From a virus, in IMG/VR virus record IMGVR_UViG_3300046028_005224, positions 1 through 64,000 of that record: 64,000 bases of DNA; one strand, given 5' to 3'. Position 1 is the stretch's first letter. The number at the start of each line of letters is the position of its first letter. Under the pieces are notes generated by a model. That model worked only from the letters and a program-made list of their open reading frames with translations. It was not told where the DNA came from and did not search any database. Shown in pieces: positions 61,290 to 64,000 of this stretch. The translations under genes were made by a program, and so were the position numbers.

Positions 61290-63782
61290 TTAAGCAAAAA
61301 AGTCTTCTAGTGAACCGCGTTGTTCTGTTTTCCAACCAATACAATCTAATACAGATTTTAGTGGATCAAGGAATGATTTGTCAAATTGTAGAGAATAATC
61401 AATATAGCTTTCAGCAATGATTTCTTTTGGAAACTGCTGAATAAATGAGATTACATTTTCTCGGATTGGGTTTTGTTTTTTAAGGTAACAGTATTTAATT
61501 TTTTCACCATTGTTAATTATAGCATACTTGTTCGTTAATTTTTTATCTCGGATGTAATGATTAAAAAGCAAAGATCCTCTAACATGAATTGGAGTTGATT
61601 TCTTGTAAATGGTTGACGTGGATTTCCATTTTTCAACATCACTTGCGGTTTTTGGAAATGCAATTTGATCTACAGGTAGAGTCGGAAATTCTTTTTTAAA
61701 TGTTTCAATAAACTTGACTACCTCGTCTTCAGTAGATGTCATGATAAGTTTAAAAGCTTCTTTAATTTTAGCTCTACACGCCGCTGGAGTAGATGATTTA
61801 ATAGCCTCCAGACCCATAATTTTTAATTTAGGAGCTTCATATCTAACTCCTTCACTGTCCCATACGTTGAGCATATATCGTTTTTTGGCTGTCCAAATAC
61901 CACGATTAGCAATGTTCTCACGCTTCATGAACATCTTTTGTTCGTAAGCATTTACATATTGAGATAGCTCTTGATACGATTGATCAATAAATGGTTCAAA
62001 CTTTTCCTTACAAATTTTATCCAAGAAGTTAACAATCTTAGTATCATCTGTTTCATTTGGGAATAACTTTGATACCAAGTTCCCAAGATTCAAATAGATT
62101 GAATCAGTATCAACAGCAATCACATAATCTTTATTTTCACTTTTTAAAATTTTATTCAAATAACCATTCATTTTATTTTCAATCCAACGGATTGAAACTT
62201 GTCCAGACAGTGTAATTGCTTCTGCATTTGCAAGTTTATAGTAACGAAAATATTCATTACCAATAGCACCATAAGCAGAGTTCAACTGGATTTTTCTTGC
62301 CATCTGAATGTTATTGCAGCGGGCAATTTCTTTAATCAAATTTTTATCTTTAGTTTTTTCGTATTGTTGTTTTGCCTCAAGCATTTTTTTCTTATAGATT
62401 ACTCGATCTTGATAAATCTTATCCATAAGTTTTGGTAGAAATCCTCGTTTTGTTGTATCAAAGAATGCTCCGTTTGCACAAACAGTTTGTCCTTTAAGAT
62501 CAGACAAATCCAACTCTTTGTTCAAAATTTTATCAACACTAATACTTGGATGTTTATGATCTTGCAGTGTTTCTGGTGAAATGTTATATTGCATAATCAA
62601 GTGTGGATATAGACTGTTTAAGTCAAAACTTACCACCCAATCATATCTACCAGGAATCGGTTCTTTAACATAAGCTCCTGCATACTGAGCATCTTTTTTA
62701 CCATCCACTTTTGGTGGAATAACAATATCTTGTTTTTTCAAGTAGTTATAAATGATGCTATCCCACATTTTTACTTGAGAAAAAACATCGGTGTAATTAA
62801 CCTTAGCATCATATGCCATGGTAATTGCCAATTCAATTAACTTCATCTTGTCTTCCAAACGGTCAACAAGTTCTACGTCAACGATGTTGTACTCTACAAA
62901 TTTCTGCCAATCTTGAGTATAAAAATCTTTGAAGGTTTCAAACTCAGAGTGATCAAGTTTTTTTTGTCCAAGCTCAACAAAAGCAATATGATCCAGTCGA
63001 TAAGATTCTTGGTTTGAATAAGTAAACTTCTTATACAAATCCAAATAATCTAATACTGTAATACCCCCAACATCATAAACAATATTTGATCTTCCATTAA
63101 GAGTGACTTCATTACGAGTCAAAAGTTTCCATGGAGAGATACGACGAGCATCACGTTCTCCAAACAGTCGATCAATACGTCCACACAAATATGGAATATC
63201 GTACAAAGAACAGTTCCACCCTGTTATAACTTCAGGATAATTATTTTCCCAAAAGTACAAAAATTTAATAAGCAAATCTTGTTCATCTTTACATTGAATG
63301 TAAGTCACATTATCTTGCTTATTGATGAATGTCTTTACACCCCATGTGGTAATTTTTTTGGACGCATAATCTTGCATCGAAATTGTGAGAAGTTCTTCGG
63401 CACAATCTCTAACATTCGGAAATCCGTTTTCTGAGGCTACCTCAATATCAATTGTTGATATTTTAATTTTACTAATATCAAACTTAATTTCATCTTCAGG
63501 ATAGTTATCAGAAATATATTGATAGATGAATCTATTATTGCCGTAGATGTCAAAATTTTCAACATCTTCATATTGACGATAAAACTCTCTACAATCCTTC
63601 ACCAATCCAGGTTGAATTGGTTCTACATACTTACCGTCGAGAGTGGTGTACTTTGTTGGCTTTTGAGATAAGACAAAGAGTGTTGGAGAATATTTTTCTC
63701 TGAACTGAAAGTGATCGCCATTATTATAACCGCGAACGAGAAACTCATTTCCAATCAACTGAACATTAGTATAAAATCTCAT
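61290..63782 (-). CDS. 43: Family B DNA polymerase gp43
   Basis: 830 codons (T4: 898). Exo I (ISTIDIEVASENGFPN), Exo II (ITGWNCSLYDIPYL), Pol A (VSFDLNSLYPHLIMQYN), Pol B (KIQLNSAYGAIGNEYFRYYK) and Pol C (IAVDTDSIYLNLG) are all present, so it is a proofreading replicative polymerase. No split into two genes, as seen in some T4-like phages. Start overlaps the upstream stop (ATGA). Confidence 0.97.
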   Translation of the reverse strand: MRFYTNVQLIGNEFLVRGYNNGDHFQFREKYSPTLFVLSQKPTKYTTLDGKYVEPIQPGLVKDCREFYRQYEDVENFDIYGNNRFIYQYISDNYPEDEIKFDISKIKISTIDIEVASENGFPNVRDCAEELLTISMQDYASKKITTWGVKTFINKQDNVTYIQCKDEQDLLIKFLYFWENNYPEVITGWNCSLYDIPYLCGRIDRLFGERDARRISPWKLLTRNEVTLNGRSNIVYDVGGITVLDYLDLYKKFTYSNQESYRLDHIAFVELGQKKLDHSEFETFKDFYTQDWQKFVEYNIVDVELVDRLEDKMKLIELAITMAYDAKVNYTDVFSQVKMWDSIIYNYLKKQDIVIPPKVDGKKDAQYAGAYVKEPIPGRYDWVVSFDLNSLYPHLIMQYNISPETLQDHKHPSISVDKILNKELDLSDLKGQTVCANGAFFDTTKRGFLPKLMDKIYQDRVIYKKKMLEAKQQYEKTKDKNLIKEIARCNNIQMARKIQLNSAYGAIGNEYFRYYKLANAEAITLSGQVSIRWIENKMNGYLNKILKSENKDYVIAVDTDSIYLNLGNLVSKLFPNETDDTKIVNFLDKICKEKFEPFIDQSYQELSQYVNAYEQKMFMKRENIANRGIWTAKKRYMLNVWDSEGVRYEAPKLKIMGLEAIKSSTPAACRAKIKEAFKLIMTSTEDEVVKFIETFKKEFPTLPVDQIAFPKTASDVEKWKSTSTIYKKSTPIHVRGSLLFNHYIRDKKLTNKYAIINNGEKIKYCYLKKQNPIRENVISFIQQFPKEIIAESYIDYSLQFDKSFLDPLKSVLDCIGWKTEQRGSLEDFFA

Positions 63783-64000
63783 CCAGCAGTGATCCCATCA
63801 TACTTACTCAGTATGTTATCAGAGGGATCGTAAATTGTCAAGAACTTATCCGAAGACATTAAAATTTCTGATTGACCACAATGTTTTGGAAAGGTTTCCA
63901 AATAACCAGTTTCAGTAATTGTGAATGGATTTACCAACTTACAGTTAGGCATTCCATACTCAGCAACAATTTCTTCTATCTCAGAAATTACATACAGACC
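63779..64000 (-). CDS. Partial protein upstream of gene 43 (5' end outside window)
   Basis: The last 73 codons are visible: EEIVAEYGMPNCKLVNPFTI, then TETGYLETFPKHCGQSEILM, and SDKFLTIYDPSDNILSKYDG. The stop overlaps the polymerase start (ATGA). It does not look like T4 RegA or gp62, which sit here in T4; family unknown. Confidence 0.55.
   Translation of the reverse strand, partial: GLYVISEIEEIVAEYGMPNCKLVNPFTITETGYLETFPKHCGQSEILMSSDKFLTIYDPSDNILSKYDGITAG

Overview
The window is a 64 kb internal stretch of a T4-like (contractile-tailed) cyanophage genome of the marine Synechococcus/Prochlorococcus type. The evidence is a full set of T4-family genes in T4-like neighbourhoods: baseplate genes 5, 27, 51, 26, 54, 4, 48 and 53; replication genes 32, 59, 33, 41, uvsX, 43 and 61; and nrdA/nrdB. 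Cyanophage marker genes sit beside them: psbA, two high-light-inducible genes, phoH, mazG, thyX and a CP12-like gene. No integrase, repressor or transposase is seen, so a strictly lytic phage is expected. Whether the host is Synechococcus or Prochlorococcus cannot be decided here. Both window ends cut through genes on the minus strand. Almost everything is transcribed leftwards (minus). The exceptions are genes 4 to 53 (9.2-12.2 kb), a secreted-protein cassette (21.8-23.8 kb) and one oxygenase gene (55.8 kb).

Layout. 0-9.2 kb: tail and baseplate hub operon, with two separate peptidoglycan hydrolases, a CP12-like gene and a likely -1 ribosomal frameshift joining genes 26 and 51. 9.2-12.2 kb: head completion and baseplate genes on the plus strand, ending in a bidirectional terminator. 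12.3-20.4 kb: gp32/gp59/gp33 replication and late-transcription block, then nuclease, phoH, thyX, small genes and glutaredoxin. 20.4-21.8 kb: psbA as its own unit with a perfect sigma-70 promoter, a structured leader, a coupled 38-codon gene and a terminator. 21.8-29.4 kb: envelope and lysis region, with signal-peptide proteins, a secreted metalloprotease, a holin-like protein, an autotransporter-like outer-membrane protein and two endolysin-like enzymes sharing one N-terminal domain. 30.2-30.7 kb: hli operon. 30.8-39.6 kb: a glycan cluster with at least four recognisable glycosyltransferases, duplicated sugar-type genes, HAD phosphatases and a nucleotidyltransferase. 39.6-44.6 kb: nine tRNAs mixed with small membrane genes, a lone antitoxin-like gene and an SLH-domain porin. 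44.6-64 kb: small genes, ribonucleotide reductase, primase, virion proteins, mazG, helicase, recombinase and DNA polymerase, with oxygenases scattered between them.

Two promoter classes are visible. Host-type promoters (TTGACA or TTGACT, mostly 17 nt, then TATAAT-like) precede psbA, hli, tRNA, porin, gp32, thyX, the glycosyltransferase pair and other small genes. T4-type late promoters (TATAAATA and close variants) precede structural, lysis and putative internal-head genes. The most unusual content is the set of genes acting on the host surface: a GT11 fucosyltransferase coupled to a GT6 enzyme (the pairing that builds histo-blood-group sugars), two outer-membrane beta-barrels, several secreted proteins, and six 2-oxoglutarate-type oxygenases.
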